Part shown: in pieces, positions 7,194 through 15,921 of the stretch
How the letters are laid out: each line of letters opens with the position of its first letter
How positions within the stretch are numbered: position 1 is the first letter of the stretch
Assembly: GCF_031202265.1 (NCBI RefSeq)
Contig: NZ_CP100604.1
Coordinates: forward strand, 1,532,501 to 1,596,500
Origin: Bradyrhizobium sp. Ash2021
Lineage (GTDB): Bacteria > Pseudomonadota > Alphaproteobacteria > Rhizobiales > Xanthobacteraceae
DNA: 64,000 bases
Direction of reading: 5' to 3'
Notes under the pieces: model-generated
The model's database searches: none
Seen by the model: only the letters and a program-made list of their open reading frames with translations
What the model was told of the DNA's origin: nothing
Program-made: the position numbers and the translations under genes

Positions 7194-8006
7194 TCAGCCC
7201 GCCAGAAACGCCAGCACGGCCTTCGAAAACTCCTGCGGCGCCTGTTCGAACATCCAGTGGCGGGCGCCGGGGATGACCGCGGTCTTTGCGCCCGGAATAT
7301 GTTCGGCCAGCACGCGCCATATCAGGGACAGCGTGCCTTCAGTGTCGCCACCGCCGATCAACAGCATCGGCGTCGTGATCGATTCCGCCTCGCTCTTGGC
7401 GAACGGCCTGCGTTTCTCGCCGACCTGGCCGAGCAGCGTGAAGATATTGTCGCGCAGCTGTTGCTTGGCGGCAGTGGGCAGGCGGGCCCACGCGCCGTCG
7501 CCGTCGATCGCGTCAACGAAGTTCATCAACGCGCCTTCAATATCGCCGGAAGCGACCTTCTTGACCGAGGCCGCGACCCGAACCGCGAGCGAGGGCGCCC
7601 CTGAAGCGGGGGTCGCGGGGGCGAGCGACGCGTCGAGGTCGCCGCCGGGTTCGGCCAGCACGACTCGTCGCAGCAGATCAGGCCGCGCTTGCGCGACGCG
7701 GAAGGCGATGTGGCCGCCGCGCGAATGGCCCATCAGGTCGACCGGTTTGGGCGCGATCTGCTCGATGAACGCGATGACATCGGCAACATGCTGCGACATC
7801 AGATAATCGCTGCCGGCGCCGTCCCAGTGCTCGGGAAAGAAGTGACGCAGGCTGACCGAGATCACGCGATGGTTTTTCGACAACGGCCCCAGGACCGCAT
7901 ACCAGGTGCGGAAATCGCCGAGCGTGCCGTGCACACAGACCAGCGGCGGGCCCTTTCCGACTTCGAGATAGGCCATGTCGTAACCGTTGACGTGCAGCGT
8001 TTGCAT
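7194..8006 (-). CDS. Alpha/beta-fold hydrolase, downstream tandem copy
   Basis: A 270-residue hydrolase with the oxyanion HG motif (VCVHGTLGDFRTW, about residue 25) and nucleophile elbow GHSRGGH (Ser near 95). A C-terminal catalytic His is probably in GARHWMFEQAP. No signal peptide. It is the same length as the gene immediately upstream (8011-8823), with long near-identical blocks (MQTLHVNGYDMAYLEVG, LMGHSRGGHIAFRVAQ, MFEQAP). Only 4 bases separate them, so they are a tandem duplication in one operon. Esterase or C-C hydrolase activity is possible; the substrate is unknown. Confidence 0.88.
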   Translation of the reverse strand: MQTLHVNGYDMAYLEVGKGPPLVCVHGTLGDFRTWYAVLGPLSKNHRVISVSLRHFFPEHWDGAGSDYLMSQHVADVIAFIEQIAPKPVDLMGHSRGGHIAFRVAQARPDLLRRVVLAEPGGDLDASLAPATPASGAPSLAVRVAASVKKVASGDIEGALMNFVDAIDGDGAWARLPTAAKQQLRDNIFTLLGQVGEKRRPFAKSEAESITTPMLLIGGGDTEGTLSLIWRVLAEHIPGAKTAVIPGARHWMFEQAPQEFSKAVLAFLAG

Positions 8007-8010
8007 CGGT

Positions 8011-8823
8011 TCAAGCCCCGGCCAGGAAATCGAGCACGATCTCGCAATATTTCTGCGGCGCCTGTTCGAACATCGGATGCGTGGTGCCCGGGATCATCTC
8101 GGTTCGCGCGCCCTTCACATGCGCCGCCAGCGTATGCAGCACCTGCGGCAGTGCGCCCTTGGTGTTGGCGCCGCCGATGAACAGCGTCGGCGTCTTGATC
8201 GCCTCCGTATCGGTTTTGGAAAACGGCGGGCGCTTGTCGCGGGTCTGGCCGATCAGGGTGGTGGCGTTGTCACGCAGCAATTGCTTTGGCGTCGCCGGCA
8301 GCCGCTTCCAGGCGCCGGGGCCTTCCAGCGCGTCCATAAAGATCTGCAAGCCGCCGTCGATATCGCCCTTGGCGATGACCTCGGCGGAAGCGGCGATCCG
8401 TGCCGCCAGCGGCGAGGGGCCGGGCCTGAAGGACGGATCGAGCGTGGCGTCGAGCTCGCCGCCGGGTTCGGCCAGGATCAGTTTTCGCAATAAATCAGGC
8501 CGGCGCTGCGCGACGCGAAACGCGATGTGCCCGCCGCGGGAATGGCCCATCAGATCGACCGGCCTTGTGTCCAGCTTCTCGATGAAGGCGATGACGTCGT
8601 CGACATGTTGGGCGATCGAATAGGTGTCACCGAGGCCGTCCCATTGCTCGGGAAAGAAGTGCCTCAAGCTGACCGCGATCACGCGATGCTGTTTCGATAG
8701 CGGTCCCAGCACCGCCGACCAGATTCGGAAATCGCACAGCGAGCCATGCACGCACACCAGCGGCGGCCCCTCGCCGACCTCGAGATAGGCCATGTCGTAT
8801 CCGTTGACGTGAAGCGTTTGCAT
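8011..8823 (-). CDS. Alpha/beta-fold hydrolase, upstream tandem copy
   Basis: A 270-residue paralogue of the following gene. The oxyanion loop is VCVHGSLCDFRIW, the nucleophile elbow GHSRGGH, and the late His lies in TTHPMFEQAP. I start at ATG 8823 (MQTLHVNGYD) because the paralogue starts there exactly; a longer frame to 8892 adds unrelated residues. The cap region between the elbow and the C-terminus (about 120-200) diverges most, which suggests different substrates. The pair is divergent from the methyltransferase gene at 9012. Confidence 0.88.
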   Translation of the reverse strand: MQTLHVNGYDMAYLEVGEGPPLVCVHGSLCDFRIWSAVLGPLSKQHRVIAVSLRHFFPEQWDGLGDTYSIAQHVDDVIAFIEKLDTRPVDLMGHSRGGHIAFRVAQRRPDLLRKLILAEPGGELDATLDPSFRPGPSPLAARIAASAEVIAKGDIDGGLQIFMDALEGPGAWKRLPATPKQLLRDNATTLIGQTRDKRPPFSKTDTEAIKTPTLFIGGANTKGALPQVLHTLAAHVKGARTEMIPGTTHPMFEQAPQKYCEIVLDFLAGA

Positions 8824-8893
8824 CGGGGGCTCGTGGGGTGAGGCGAGTGGGGCTTGTCGCCATTGAATGACGCTGCGAGGACCCCAGATCATC

Positions 8894-8919
8894 GGAACTT
8901 GTTTGTGCCGTCAAGTTCC
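8894..8919. promoter_or_regulatory. Inverted repeat GGAACTTG-N10-CAAGTTCC in divergent promoter region
   Basis: GGAACTTG (8894-8901) and CAAGTTCC (8912-8919) are perfect inverted arms with a 10-bp spacer, two-turn geometry suited to a dimeric regulator. It lies between the hydrolase pair and the DNA methyltransferase. Confidence 0.4.
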
Positions 8920-9011
8920 CTCAGGATTCGGGTGGATAGCAACAATTTCCAAGCCCATATTGCAGCGAGACAGCAAGCTCACAACAGGGATTACAGGATT
9001 TGGAGCCAGCC

Positions 9012-9554
9012 ATGACCGGCCAGCATTTTGCGATCTTCGACACCGCGATCGGACCTTGCGGCATCGTGTGGGGCGCGCGCGGCATCACCGGCGTGCAACT
9101 GCCGATGGGCAGCGAGGACAAGACCCGCAAGCGCATTCTTCAGCGCAATGCCGATGTCACGGAAGCCCCGCCGACGGCGGAAGTGCAAGGCGCGATCGAC
9201 GGGATTCTCGAGCTGCTCGCGGGCAAGCCGAACGATCTTGCGGAAGTCGTGCTCGACCTCGACGGCGTTCCCGAATTCAACCGCGGCGTCTACGACATTG
9301 CGCGAAAAATTCCGCCGGGCAAGACCATGACCTATGGCGATATCGCCAGGAAACTCGGCGGCGTCGAACTGTCGCGCGATGTCGGCCAGGCGCTTGGGCG
9401 CAACCCGTGCCCGATCGTGGTGCCCTGTCACCGCGTGCTGGCGGCCGGCGGCAAGCCCGGCGGCTTCTCCGCCAACGGCGGCGTGGTCACCAAGCTGAAG
9501 ATGCTGGCAATCGAAGGCGCCGTGGTGAACCACACGCCGAGTTTGTTTGATTGA
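9012..9554 (+). CDS. ogt: Methylated-DNA--[protein]-cysteine S-methyltransferase
   Basis: A 180-residue suicide DNA-repair protein that removes O6-alkyl groups from guanine. The active-site motif PCHRV has Cys139. The helix-turn-helix and arginine-finger region TYGDIARKLG...SRDVGQALGRNPCPI precedes it. ATG 9012 is 6 bases after GGAG; the TTG at 9000 is less likely. It lacks an Ada-type N-terminal zinc/transcription module, so it is the Ogt/AGT type. It appears to stand alone. Confidence 0.92.
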   Translation: MTGQHFAIFDTAIGPCGIVWGARGITGVQLPMGSEDKTRKRILQRNADVTEAPPTAEVQGAIDGILELLAGKPNDLAEVVLDLDGVPEFNRGVYDIARKIPPGKTMTYGDIARKLGGVELSRDVGQALGRNPCPIVVPCHRVLAAGGKPGGFSANGGVVTKLKMLAIEGAVVNHTPSLFD

Positions 9555-9598
9555 GGTTTGGGCAAAGGCGCACTTCGCGCCGTGCCCACCATCCCGGA

Positions 9599-9680
9599 CA
9601 AAGTCGCGATCGAGAAGGTGGGCACGCGGAGCCTGTCATCGGGCGCGCATTCGCGCGACCCGTTGGCTTTGCCCACTCTA
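9599..9680 (+). repeat. GTGGGCA-bounded palindromic repeat with shared core
   Basis: GGTGGGCACGCGGAGCC and GGCTTTGCCCACT are inverted ends. The inside CATCGGGCGCGCATTCGCGC is the reverse complement of a core also found in the repeats at 11211-11329 and 21071-21190. It lies between ogt and the convergent MBL pseudogene. Confidence 0.6.
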
Positions 9681-9686
9681 CGGTTC

Positions 9687-10557
9687 TTACGGCACCGCTT
9701 CGCAGGAAAATCCGTTCCCCAGCCGCCGTATTTTCCCCGTCGAAGGCGAGGGGAAATGCGCGGTGCAGCACAGTGTGTCGGTGTCGCAATAGCGTTCCAG
9801 AAAACTGCGCCGCGTCGTCGCGGCCTGCGCCTGATCGACATCGAACTTCGCCGATATCTCGGGGTAACGCGTCTGCAGCGGCGAATGCATCAGATCGCCG
9901 GCGAACACGGCGTCGTCCTTGGCTCGGCCGAAGGTGAAGGCGACATGGCCGGGCGTATGGCCCGGTGTCGGCAGGATGCGCGCGTGATCGCCGATCTGAT
10001 AATCGTTGCGTACGATCTCGGCCTTGCTGGCTTCGACGATCGGCAGCACGCTGTCTCCAAACGGCGGCACCGGCGCTTTCGCATTCTGCTCGGTCCAGTA
10101 GTCGAACTCGGTCTTGCCGAACACATAGCGCGCGTTCGGAAATGTCGGCACCCAGCGGCCGTTCTCCAGCCGCGTGTTCCAACCGACATGATCGACATGC
10201 AGATGCGTGCACATCACGTAGTCGATATCGCCAACCGAAAATCCCGCCGCCGCCAGCGCGCGCGTAGGTGTCGTCGGTCTTCATGTTCCATTTCGGGCGA
10301 GCCGGCCGCGGCTTGTCGTTGCCGATGCAGCTGTCGACCAGAATGGTGTGGTGCGGCGTCTTCACCACGTAGGACTGGAAGCACAGGATCAGCACGTCGC
10401 TGGCGTCGAGCGCGCCGGCCTTCTGCATCCACGGCCGGTTCTCGGCCAACAGCTCCGGCGTCAGGCCGGGCAGCATCTCCAGCGCCGGCAGGAAAGTGGT
10501 TTCCTGCTCGATGATGCGATGGATGGTGAGATCGCCGACGCTGAATTTGAGGCTCAT
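9687..10557 (-). pseudogene. MBL-fold metallo-hydrolase, frameshifted
   Basis: The N-terminal part (ATG 10557, MSLKFSVGDLTIHR) and C-terminal part (from about 10264, THLHVDHVGWNT, GHTPGH, FAGD) belong to one beta-lactamase-fold hydrolase of about 290 residues, but lie in different frames. They join if two bases are restored in the GCGCGCGCG run at 10256-10264 (reading YARALAAAGFSVGD). The HxHxDH metal site and the distal His/Asp are all present. The intact paralogue is at 12447-13295. Either a slippage mutation or a sequencing error. It lies 12 bases after the GST gene. Confidence 0.8.
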
Positions 10558-10569
10558 GGGTTCTCCCGC

Positions 10570-11184
10570 TTACGCCGCCGGCGGCACCGAGATTTTCACC
10601 GACGGCCGCTCCAGCATTTTCTGGTGGAACGCATCGAGCTTCGGATAGGCCTTGCGCCAGCCGCAATCGGCAAAGCGGAAATCGGCATAGCCGAGCACGC
10701 AAACGAGACCGATCTGCACGATGTCGAGCGGCCGGGACAGCACGTCCGGCTTGTTCTCGAACCGCGCCATGCCGGTCCAGGCCCGGTTCCAGTGATCGTC
10801 GGACCAGGCCTGCCATTGCAGTCCCTGCGGCCGCACCATCTTTTCGTAGCGGCACAGCAGCATGGAATCGAGCATGCCCTGCAGCAGCGAATGATCGGTC
10901 TTCACCTGCCAGCGGGTCGGGCCGGAGGCCGGGATCAGCTTGCCGCCGCCGGCGAGTTCGTCGAGATATTCTGTTATGACGTAGGAATCGAGAATGACGT
11001 CGCCATTGTCGAGGATGAGGACCGGCAGCTTCTTCAGCGGCGTGATGCGCGAATATTCCTCGTTGGCCTGGCCTGGCACCACCGCTGATGGAACGAATTC
11101 GATTCTGTCGATCAGCCCGGTTTCGATCGCGGCAATGCGAACCTTTCGGGCGAAGGGCGAGGCGGGGGAGAAGGTGAGTTTCAT
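10570..11184 (-). CDS. Glutathione S-transferase family protein
   Basis: A 204-residue protein with the GST thioredoxin-fold N-terminus: MKLTFSPASPFARKVR (catalytic Ser at about 6-9), then KKLPVLILDNGDVILDSYVI with the cis-Pro and the DS glutathione-binding pair. A helical C-terminal domain follows. It lies in a same-strand run with FAA hydrolase upstream and an MBL hydrolase downstream, a set typical of aromatic or ketoacid breakdown, where GSTs isomerise or detoxify intermediates. The substrate is not evident. Confidence 0.88.
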   Translation of the reverse strand: MKLTFSPASPFARKVRIAAIETGLIDRIEFVPSAVVPGQANEEYSRITPLKKLPVLILDNGDVILDSYVITEYLDELAGGGKLIPASGPTRWQVKTDHSLLQGMLDSMLLCRYEKMVRPQGLQWQAWSDDHWNRAWTGMARFENKPDVLSRPLDIVQIGLVCVLGYADFRFADCGWRKAYPKLDAFHQKMLERPSVKISVPPAA

Positions 11185-11210
11185 GGAATGTCCTCGAAAT
11201 GAAGTTCAAC

Positions 11211-11329
11211 CGTCATTGCGAGGAGCCAACGGGTCGCGCGAATGCGCGCCCGATGGTAAACTCCGCGGACGAAGCAATCCATACTTGCCTTGTGGCGAGA
11301 TGGATTGCTTCGCTTCGCTCGCAATGACG
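11211..11329 (+). repeat. CGTCATTGCGAG palindromic repeat
   Basis: Ends CGTCATTGCGAGGAGCC and CTCGCAATGACG are inverted. Internal GAAGCAATCC and GGATTGCTTC form a second stem, and the core GGGTCGCGCGAATGCGCGCC is shared with 9599-9680 and 21071-21190. It sits between the FAA hydrolase stop and the GST start. Confidence 0.8.
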
Positions 11330-11360
11330 CGGCTGGCGCCGAACCTTGACGCCAGGAGTC

Positions 11361-12203
11361 TCACGCCGCGACGATTTCCTGCCGCTGCTCGCCGAGGCCT
11401 TCGATGCCGAGCGTGACGACGTCGCCGGCGTTGAGGAACTGCGGCGGCTTCATGCCGGTGCCGACGCCCGGAGGCGTGCCGGTCGTGATGATGTCGCCGG
11501 GCAGTAGCGTCATGAACTGCGAGACGTAGGAAATGCACTTCGCCATGGTGAAGATCATGGTCGAGGTCGAGCCGGTCTGGCGGCGCTGGCCGTTGACGTC
11601 GAGCCACATCGACAGCTTCTGCACGTCGGGGATTTCGTCCTTGGTCGCCAGCCACGGGCCGACCGGGCCGAAGGTGTCGTGCGACTTGCCCTTGGTCCAT
11701 TGGCCGCCGCGCTCGATCTGGAAATTGCGCTCGGAGACGTCGTTGCAGATGCAGTAGCCGGCGACGTGGTTGAGCGCATCGGCCTCGCTGACATATTTGG
11801 CGCGGGTGCCGATGATCGCGGCGATCTCGACTTCCCAGTCGAGCTTGGTCGAGCCGCGCGGCTTCTCCACCGCGTCGTTCGGGCCGGAGAGCGCGGTGTT
11901 GGCCTTCAGGAAGAAGATCGGCTCCGGCGGAATCGGGTTGCCGGTCTCCTTGGCATGGTCGACATAGTTCAGGCCGATGGCGACGAATTTCGAGATGCCG
12001 GTGACCGGCGCGCCAAAGCGCGGCTTGCCGTCGACGGCGGGGAGTTTTGACGGATCGAGCCCGGCGAGCTTGGCCAGCGAGGCGGGTGAATAGGCCTCGC
12101 CGTCGAGGTCTTTCACATGCGCGGAAAGATCGCGCAATTGGCCGGATTTATCGATCAGGCCGGGCTTTTCCGCACCCTTCGCGCCATACCGAACAAGCTT
12201 CAT
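11361..12203 (-). CDS. Fumarylacetoacetate hydrolase (FAH) family protein
   Basis: A 280-residue protein with an N-terminal MKLVRYG strand typical of bacterial FAH enzymes, then the core: IGLNYVDHAKETG, PEPIFFLKANTAL, LDWEVEIAAIIG (metal-binding Glu residues) and GYCICNDVSERNFQ. It ends ITTGTPPGVGTG...GDVVTLGIEGLGEQ, the standard FAH tail. The family cleaves or hydrates beta-diketoacids (acylpyruvase, hydratase or decarboxylase). It lies in the SDR-MDR-MBL-FAH-GST-MBL run. Exact substrate unknown. Confidence 0.9.
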   Translation of the reverse strand: MKLVRYGAKGAEKPGLIDKSGQLRDLSAHVKDLDGEAYSPASLAKLAGLDPSKLPAVDGKPRFGAPVTGISKFVAIGLNYVDHAKETGNPIPPEPIFFLKANTALSGPNDAVEKPRGSTKLDWEVEIAAIIGTRAKYVSEADALNHVAGYCICNDVSERNFQIERGGQWTKGKSHDTFGPVGPWLATKDEIPDVQKLSMWLDVNGQRRQTGSTSTMIFTMAKCISYVSQFMTLLPGDIITTGTPPGVGTGMKPPQFLNAGDVVTLGIEGLGEQRQEIVAA

Positions 12204-12325
12204 TTTTGATCACTCCCTACGGGTTTTTTGAGGATTTCTTAGGGTTTCTTGGGCTCTTACCGGGATGCTTCATGGAACAGCGCGGCGGGAAATTCAATGG
12301 CAGACTGCGCGCTGCATTGCAGCTA

Positions 12326-12445
12326 CCCTCATCCTGAGGAGCGGCCGCAGGCCGCGTCTCGAAGGATGGGCAGCATGGTTTGCCCGGCGATGCCAAGCAT
12401 CGTCCGGAGACGCGCGAAGACGCGCTCCACACCATGAGGGACACC
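12326..12445 (+). repeat. CCTCATCCTGAGGAG / ACCATGAGGG composite repeat
   Basis: ACCCTCATCCTGAGGAGCGG and CACACCATGAGGGAC frame two hairpins (GGCCGCAGGCC; GACGCGCGAAGACGCGC). It occupies most of the gap between the MBL stop and the FAH start. Similar elements are common in Bradyrhizobium-type genomes by recollection. Confidence 0.6.
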
Positions 12446-12446
12446 G

Positions 12447-13295
12447 TCATCCCAGCGCGATAAACTTGAAGGCGTCCCCCTCCCGCCGGATATGGCCGGC
12501 GTTGAAGTGCCCGCCGATCACCAGGGTTGGCGTATCGGCAAAGCGCGAGAACAGGTCGCGCCGCGTCACGGCCGACTGTTTGGGGTCGGAATCCGCGGTC
12601 GACGACCAGTCGAGATGGGCCATCTGGCAGGGATGATGGGCGACGTCGCCGGTGAGCAGGCCAGCCTCGCCGTCCGATTGGATGTGGACGCTCATATGGC
12701 CGGGGCTGTGGCCGGGCGTCGGGATCAAGGTGATTTCATCCGCAAGCTTGTGGTCGCTGGCGACGAGATCGGCCTTGCCGGCGTCGGCGATCGGCTTCAC
12801 GGAATCCGCGAACACGGCAATCTTGTCCGGCTCGATGCTGTGGTCGCGCCAGTATTCGTATTCGGTCCTGCCGAAGACGTATCGCGCATTCGAAAATGTC
12901 GGCACCCATTTGCCGCCGACGAGCGTGGTGTTCCAGCCGACGTGGTCGACATGCAGATGCGTGCACAGCACGGTGTCGATGCTATCGGGCGGAAAACCCG
13001 CCTTGGTCAGGGTGTCGAGGAAGGGATCGTTCCGGTTATTCCAGGTCGGCACATTGCGGCCCTGCTTGTCGTTGCCGAGTCCGGTGTCGACCACGATCCG
13101 GCGCTGTGGCGTCTCCACCACGAGCGAGTGGATCGACATTTTCAGGCGGCCCTCGTCATTGGCGAAATGCGGAATCAGCCAGGGCAGTTTTTGGATTTCC
13201 TCGTTGGTCGCGAGCGGCAGGATGAATCGCGTGCTGCCGACCGTCTCCAGTTCGACGATTTTCGTGATCCTGACCTTGCCTACATTCCAGTGCAT
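12447..13295 (-). CDS. MBL-fold metallo-hydrolase, intact paralogue
   Basis: A 282-residue beta-lactamase-fold hydrolase. Metal site THLHVDHVGWN (HxHxDH), later GHSPGH, LLTGD and a final His in IGGHFNAGH. ATG 13295 gives MHWNVGKVRI with GGAAGGAAA upstream. It is closely similar to the frameshifted gene at 9687-10557 (shared DHVGWNT, WVPTF, NARYVFG). N-acyl-homoserine lactonase-like or other ester hydrolysis is possible from the fold, but the context suggests a catabolic role. Confidence 0.88.
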   Translation of the reverse strand: MHWNVGKVRITKIVELETVGSTRFILPLATNEEIQKLPWLIPHFANDEGRLKMSIHSLVVETPQRRIVVDTGLGNDKQGRNVPTWNNRNDPFLDTLTKAGFPPDSIDTVLCTHLHVDHVGWNTTLVGGKWVPTFSNARYVFGRTEYEYWRDHSIEPDKIAVFADSVKPIADAGKADLVASDHKLADEITLIPTPGHSPGHMSVHIQSDGEAGLLTGDVAHHPCQMAHLDWSSTADSDPKQSAVTRRDLFSRFADTPTLVIGGHFNAGHIRREGDAFKFIALG

Positions 13296-13336
13296 CCGGC
13301 ACTTTCCTTCCGAGCAAATTGATCGCGATTTTTTTG

Positions 13337-13390
13337 TTTGAGCATAATCTTTTTCGGAAAACCGGTACCCACTTTTCCGGATCATGCTCT
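13337..13390 (+). repeat. Palindromic repeat (GAGCATAATC ... GATCATGCTC)
   Basis: TTGAGCATAATCTTTTTCGG pairs imperfectly with CCGGATCATGCTCTA around AAACCGGTACCCACTTTT. It ends at the stop codon of the quinone oxidoreductase gene (13389-13391) and may act as its 3' hairpin. Confidence 0.65.
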
Positions 13391-14378
13391 AGCGCGCGCA
13401 GTCGACAATCACCGTGCCCAACTTATCGCCCTTTTCCACGGCGAGATGGGCCTGCGCGGTTTCCGAAAGCGCAAACTGTGCGGCGATGTTGTGGACGCGC
13501 GTTCCCGCGGCCAGCCATCTCGAAATGTCTTGCTGGGCTGCGGCCAGCAGCGGCGGCGGCAGTGCGAACAGCACCAGCGTGCGCAGCGCGATGCATTTTT
13601 CCATCAGGTCGCGCATCGGGATAGTCGGCGTGCGATTGCCGTTGGTGGCGTAGACCGCAATGGTCGAATTGAGCGCCATGATCTTCAGCGTGGTCGCGAT
13701 GTTGCCGCCGAAATCGACATCGACCACGCGGTCGACGCCGCGCTTGTCGGTGAACGCCATCACTTTTGAGACGACATCCTCGGTCCGGTAATTGATGACG
13801 AGATCGGCGCCGGCCAGCCGTGCCTCCATGTCCTTGGGCTGCGAGCTGACGGTCGCGATCACGGTGGCGCCGCCCCATTTCGCGAGCTGCACCGCATAAT
13901 GGCCGACCGCACCGGCGCCGCCGGTGACCAGCACGGTTTGTCCGGTGATCGGCCCGTCGCAGAACAGGCTGCACCACGCGGTCATGCAGGGAATGCCGAG
14001 CGTTGCACCGGCGGCAAAGGAAACATCCTCGGGCAACGGCGTCACCAGATAATCGGCCAGCGCGATATATTCCGCCGCGGTGCCGAAGGCGCGGCCGTTG
14101 CGCTGGCCGTTGAACAGCCAGACCCGGTCGCCGACGGCAAACCGCGTGACGCCATCGCCGATCTGATCGATGATGCCGGCGCCGTCGCTGTTGGGGATCA
14201 CGCGCGGAAATTCCAACGCGCGATAGCTGCCGCCGCGGCGGCCGACATCGGCCGGGTTGACGCCGGAGGCCGCCAGCCGGACGCGGACTTCGCCCGGACC
14301 CGCGGCCGGCGTCTCCATCTCACCGACGGTCAGCACCGTCGGCGCAGCACCGGTTCGCTCGTACCAGACAGCCTTCAC
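13389..14378 (-). CDS. Zinc-less quinone oxidoreductase-type MDR (NADPH:quinone reductase family)
   Basis: A 329-residue medium-chain dehydrogenase/reductase. ASGVNPADVGRRGG, NSDGAGIIDQIGDGV and the nucleotide-binding VLVTGGAGAVGHYAVQLAKWGGA are diagnostic. The Cys/His zinc ligands of alcohol dehydrogenases are absent. It starts with GTG 14378, whose last two bases form part of the TGA of the upstream SDR (GTGA overlap), so the two are translationally coupled. It likely reduces an enone or quinone intermediate. Confidence 0.88.
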   Translation of the reverse strand: MKAVWYERTGAAPTVLTVGEMETPAAGPGEVRVRLAASGVNPADVGRRGGSYRALEFPRVIPNSDGAGIIDQIGDGVTRFAVGDRVWLFNGQRNGRAFGTAAEYIALADYLVTPLPEDVSFAAGATLGIPCMTAWCSLFCDGPITGQTVLVTGGAGAVGHYAVQLAKWGGATVIATVSSQPKDMEARLAGADLVINYRTEDVVSKVMAFTDKRGVDRVVDVDFGGNIATTLKIMALNSTIAVYATNGNRTPTIPMRDLMEKCIALRTLVLFALPPPLLAAAQQDISRWLAAGTRVHNIAAQFALSETAQAHLAVEKGDKLGTVIVDCAR

Positions 14379-15157
14379 AGCGTGCCCGGGAACGCGCCGC
14401 CGTCGAGCAGGATGTTTTGCCCGGTGATGAAGCCCGACTTGGCGCTGCACAGGAATGCGCAGGCCTCACCGAATTCTTCCGGATCACCAAAACGCCCGGC
14501 GGGGTTCAGCTTGGCGCGCTCCGCCAAAATCTGGTCCACGGTGAGGCCGCGCTTGTCGGCGTCGCCCTTGGCGGTGCCGCGCAGCCGATCGGTATTGAAC
14601 GGGCCCGGCAGCAGGCCGTTGATGGTGACGTTGTTGATCACGGTCTTGCGCGCGATGCCGGCGACAAAGCCGGTGAGGCCGGCGCGGGCGCCGTTGGACA
14701 GGCCCAATATCTCGATCGGCGCCTTTACCGCGGCCGAGGTGATATTGACGATGCGGCCGAATTTGCGCGCCATCATGCCGTCGACGGTCGCCTTGATCAG
14801 CTCGATCGGGGTCAGCATGTTGGCATCGATCGCCTTGATCCAGTCGTCGCGGGTCCAGTTGCGGAAATCGCCGGGCGGCGGGCCGCCGGCATTGTTGATC
14901 AGAATGTCCGGGTCCGGACAGGCCTTCAGCGCGGCCTCGCGTCCTGCCGGCGTGGTGATGTCGCCGGCGACTTCGGTCACGGTGACGCCGGGATGCGCTT
15001 TCCGGATTTCATCGGCGGTCTTTTTCAGCACCTCGGCGCCGCGCGCCGTCAAGGTGACATGCACGCCCTCATTGGCCAGCGCCATCGCGCAGGCGCGCCC
15101 CAGGCCCTTGCTCGATGCGCAAACGATGGCGCGACGGCCTTTGATCCCAAGATCCAC
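14375..15157 (-). CDS. SDR family oxidoreductase with atypical active site
   Basis: A 260-residue classical-length SDR. Cofactor motif SSKGLGRA at about 15-22, NNAGG near 89 and the strand ending VNITS are present. Where YxxxK is expected the sequence is LSNGARAGL, so Tyr is Asn and Lys is Arg. I recall a subgroup of FabG-like SDRs with this substitution, so it may use different chemistry or bind ligand only. First gene of the SDR-MDR pair, overlapping the next gene by 4 bases. Confidence 0.85.
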   Translation of the reverse strand: MDLGIKGRRAIVCASSKGLGRACAMALANEGVHVTLTARGAEVLKKTADEIRKAHPGVTVTEVAGDITTPAGREAALKACPDPDILINNAGGPPPGDFRNWTRDDWIKAIDANMLTPIELIKATVDGMMARKFGRIVNITSAAVKAPIEILGLSNGARAGLTGFVAGIARKTVINNVTINGLLPGPFNTDRLRGTAKGDADKRGLTVDQILAERAKLNPAGRFGDPEEFGEACAFLCSAKSGFITGQNILLDGGAFPGTL

Positions 15158-15292
15158 AGTTTCACTCCCGTTATGTCAGGTGATTTTTTGAAGTTCGACC
15201 GTATCACTGTAGCCAACATTCCCGGCTCTGATAAGGGAGCGGGTCCGGTCAAAATGCATATCAGCAAGCGGCTATCGCGCCGGCCGCCCGGG

Positions 15293-15808
15293 CTAGATCC
15301 GCTGTTCGCGCTTCAGGCGATCGACGGTGGCGGCGACGTCGGGCGGCAGGGACCGGAATCCCATTTGCCCGGCGGCTGAAAACAGCGGCCTCAGCTGCGA
15401 GCCGGTCAAAAATGTCGGCTGGCGATCGACCGGAACGAGCTGGTCGAAGATCAGCACCAGCGTAATCGCGACCAGGCCGACCCGCGCCGCGCCAAGCGCC
15501 GCGCCGCCAAGCCGGTCGCCGATGCCGGCTTCCGACCCGATCGTATCATCGAGCGCCATGCGCGCGCATTTTCCGAGCACCATGCCGGCGATCAGAAAAG
15601 TTCCGAAGAACAGCAGCGAATTCTGTGTCAGCGGCGAGCCGAGCTTGCCGTCGATCTGCGGAGCGAGGGCCGACGTTGCCCACACCGCGATCGGCATCGC
15701 GAACAGATAGGCGAGGATCGTGATCGCGCTGCGCAGCAGGCCGGTGTTGAAGCCGGTGACCACGGCAATGAGCAATCCGACATAGACGACAACATCGAAA
15801 CTGTTCAT
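15293..15808 (-). CDS. CvpA family membrane protein
   Basis: A 171-residue protein with four hydrophobic segments (about 6-24, 28-50, 64-82, 103-122) and the CvpA-like GFNTGLLRSAITILAYL near the N-terminus and ALGAARVGLVAITL in the last segment. CvpA proteins are associated with envelope maintenance and colicin V production. The tail after about 125 is hydrophilic. It has no obvious operon partner. Confidence 0.75.
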   Translation of the reverse strand: MNSFDVVVYVGLLIAVVTGFNTGLLRSAITILAYLFAMPIAVWATSALAPQIDGKLGSPLTQNSLLFFGTFLIAGMVLGKCARMALDDTIGSEAGIGDRLGGAALGAARVGLVAITLVLIFDQLVPVDRQPTFLTGSQLRPLFSAAGQMGFRSLPPDVAATVDRLKREQRI

Positions 15809-15921
15809 GGATCAGAGTCTCCGCCTGTTGCCGGCGCCTCGGTGCTTGGTCAATGAATCGGGTTTGCGATCGCTAAAATCGTAGGTATCAATGAGCCCGC
15901 TTTGTTGCGAAGGACTTCGTC

